From Okeania sp. SIO3I5 (GTDB taxonomy: Bacteria; Cyanobacteriota; Cyanobacteriia; Cyanobacteriales; Microcoleaceae), in contig NZ_JAAHHT010000055.1 in NCBI RefSeq assembly GCF_010672085.1, positions 1-45,588 on the forward strand: 45,588 nucleotides of DNA, written 5' to 3'. The translations under genes and the position numbers were made by a program. Below the pieces are notes generated by a model. The model was given only the letters and a program-made list of their open reading frames with translations. It had not been told where the DNA came from and did not search any database. Positions 45,474 to 45,588 of the stretch are shown here, piece after piece. Position 1 is the first letter of the stretch. The number at the start of each line of letters is the position of its first letter.

Positions 45474-45588
45474 ATGAACAAAATTGAAAGTCTCAGAGCA
45501 GCAGTCTACATTGTAGGAGCAGGTCCTGGAGACCCAGACTTATTAACGGTGAAAGCTGACAAAATCTTAGCTACAGCAGATGTAATTT
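45474..45588 (+). CDS. cobM: corrin methyltransferase, probably CobM (5' part only)
   Basis: The first 38 codons run off the window: [20 protein letters not shown] then [29 protein letters not shown] is the SAM-binding start of the tetrapyrrole (precorrin) methylase family. TVKA after it resembles CobM (precorrin-4 C11-methyltransferase) more than CobA, which more often has TLKG or TLRA; this choice is inference. AAGAGG precedes the ATG at a good distance. With the CobT-like gene it makes a loose cobamide neighbourhood. The leader is shared with ctaA. Confidence 0.65.
   Translation, partial: MNKIESLRAAVYIVGAGPGDPDLLTVKADKILATADVI

Overview
The window looks like a chromosome segment of a filamentous cyanobacterium with a large, repeat-rich, AT-rich genome. 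The grounds are the many GCGATCGC (HIP1) octamers, a CmpR-type regulator divergent from a BicA-type bicarbonate transporter, a CtaA-type copper ATPase, an UPF0284/CobT-like protein, a DUF4347 giant protein, and long intergenic heptamer tracts of the cyanobacterial STRR kind. A large-genome Oscillatoriales lineage is my inference; nothing here fixes the genus. I saw no rRNA, tRNA or complete transposase gene.

Layout. 0.8-11.4 kb: inorganic carbon uptake and a surface-type protein. A cmpR-like regulator faces bicA across a promoter region that carries a LysR-type motif and a MITE. A 1342-residue DUF4347/LRR/cadherin/Trp-rich protein follows, then a second SulP transporter. 12.6-19.1 kb: an unknown protein, a lone receiver-domain protein, dTMP kinase (tmk), and decaying genes (MAPEG half-gene, IS1-like zinc-finger remnant, an ORF with an internal TGA, an unidentified 3' remnant). 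19.5-29.7 kb: ctaA, a receiver-histidine kinase, an alpha/beta hydrolase-like protein, a TonB-like protein, and many repeats. 29.7-33.2 kb: four 148-bp tandem repeats, an orphan HigA-type antitoxin with a toxin stub, an orphan CRISPR array without cas genes, and four 177-bp tandem repeats. 33.2-37.0 kb: a minus-strand operon with a coiled-coil ORF, an acidic ORF and an Hsp70/actin-like ATPase. The first two ORFs look like one gene joined at an A11 slippage tract. 38.2-45.6 kb: a CRP-like regulator, DUF2232, a CobT-like protein, a small coiled-coil protein, lgt, and the first 38 codons of a corrin methyltransferase (probably cobM).

How the parts fit. BicA with its CmpR-like regulator, and the second SulP protein, suggest HCO3-/anion uptake. 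DUF2232, CobT-like and CobM-like genes suggest a loose cobamide (B12-type) neighbourhood. The copper ATPase gene and the cobM-like gene are about 23 kb apart, yet each carries the same leader block ending exactly 43 nt before the start codon. The strongest candidate for an undescribed system is the slippage-linked coiled-coil/acidic protein with its actin-fold ATPase.

Roughly half of the sequence between genes consists of small inverted-repeat elements. One family begins CAGGACTTACG and makes 5-bp target duplications; one copy is caught inserted in another repeat whose second copy lacks it. Heptamer tracts repeatedly begin at or just after stop codons, with the G-rich strand in the sense direction.
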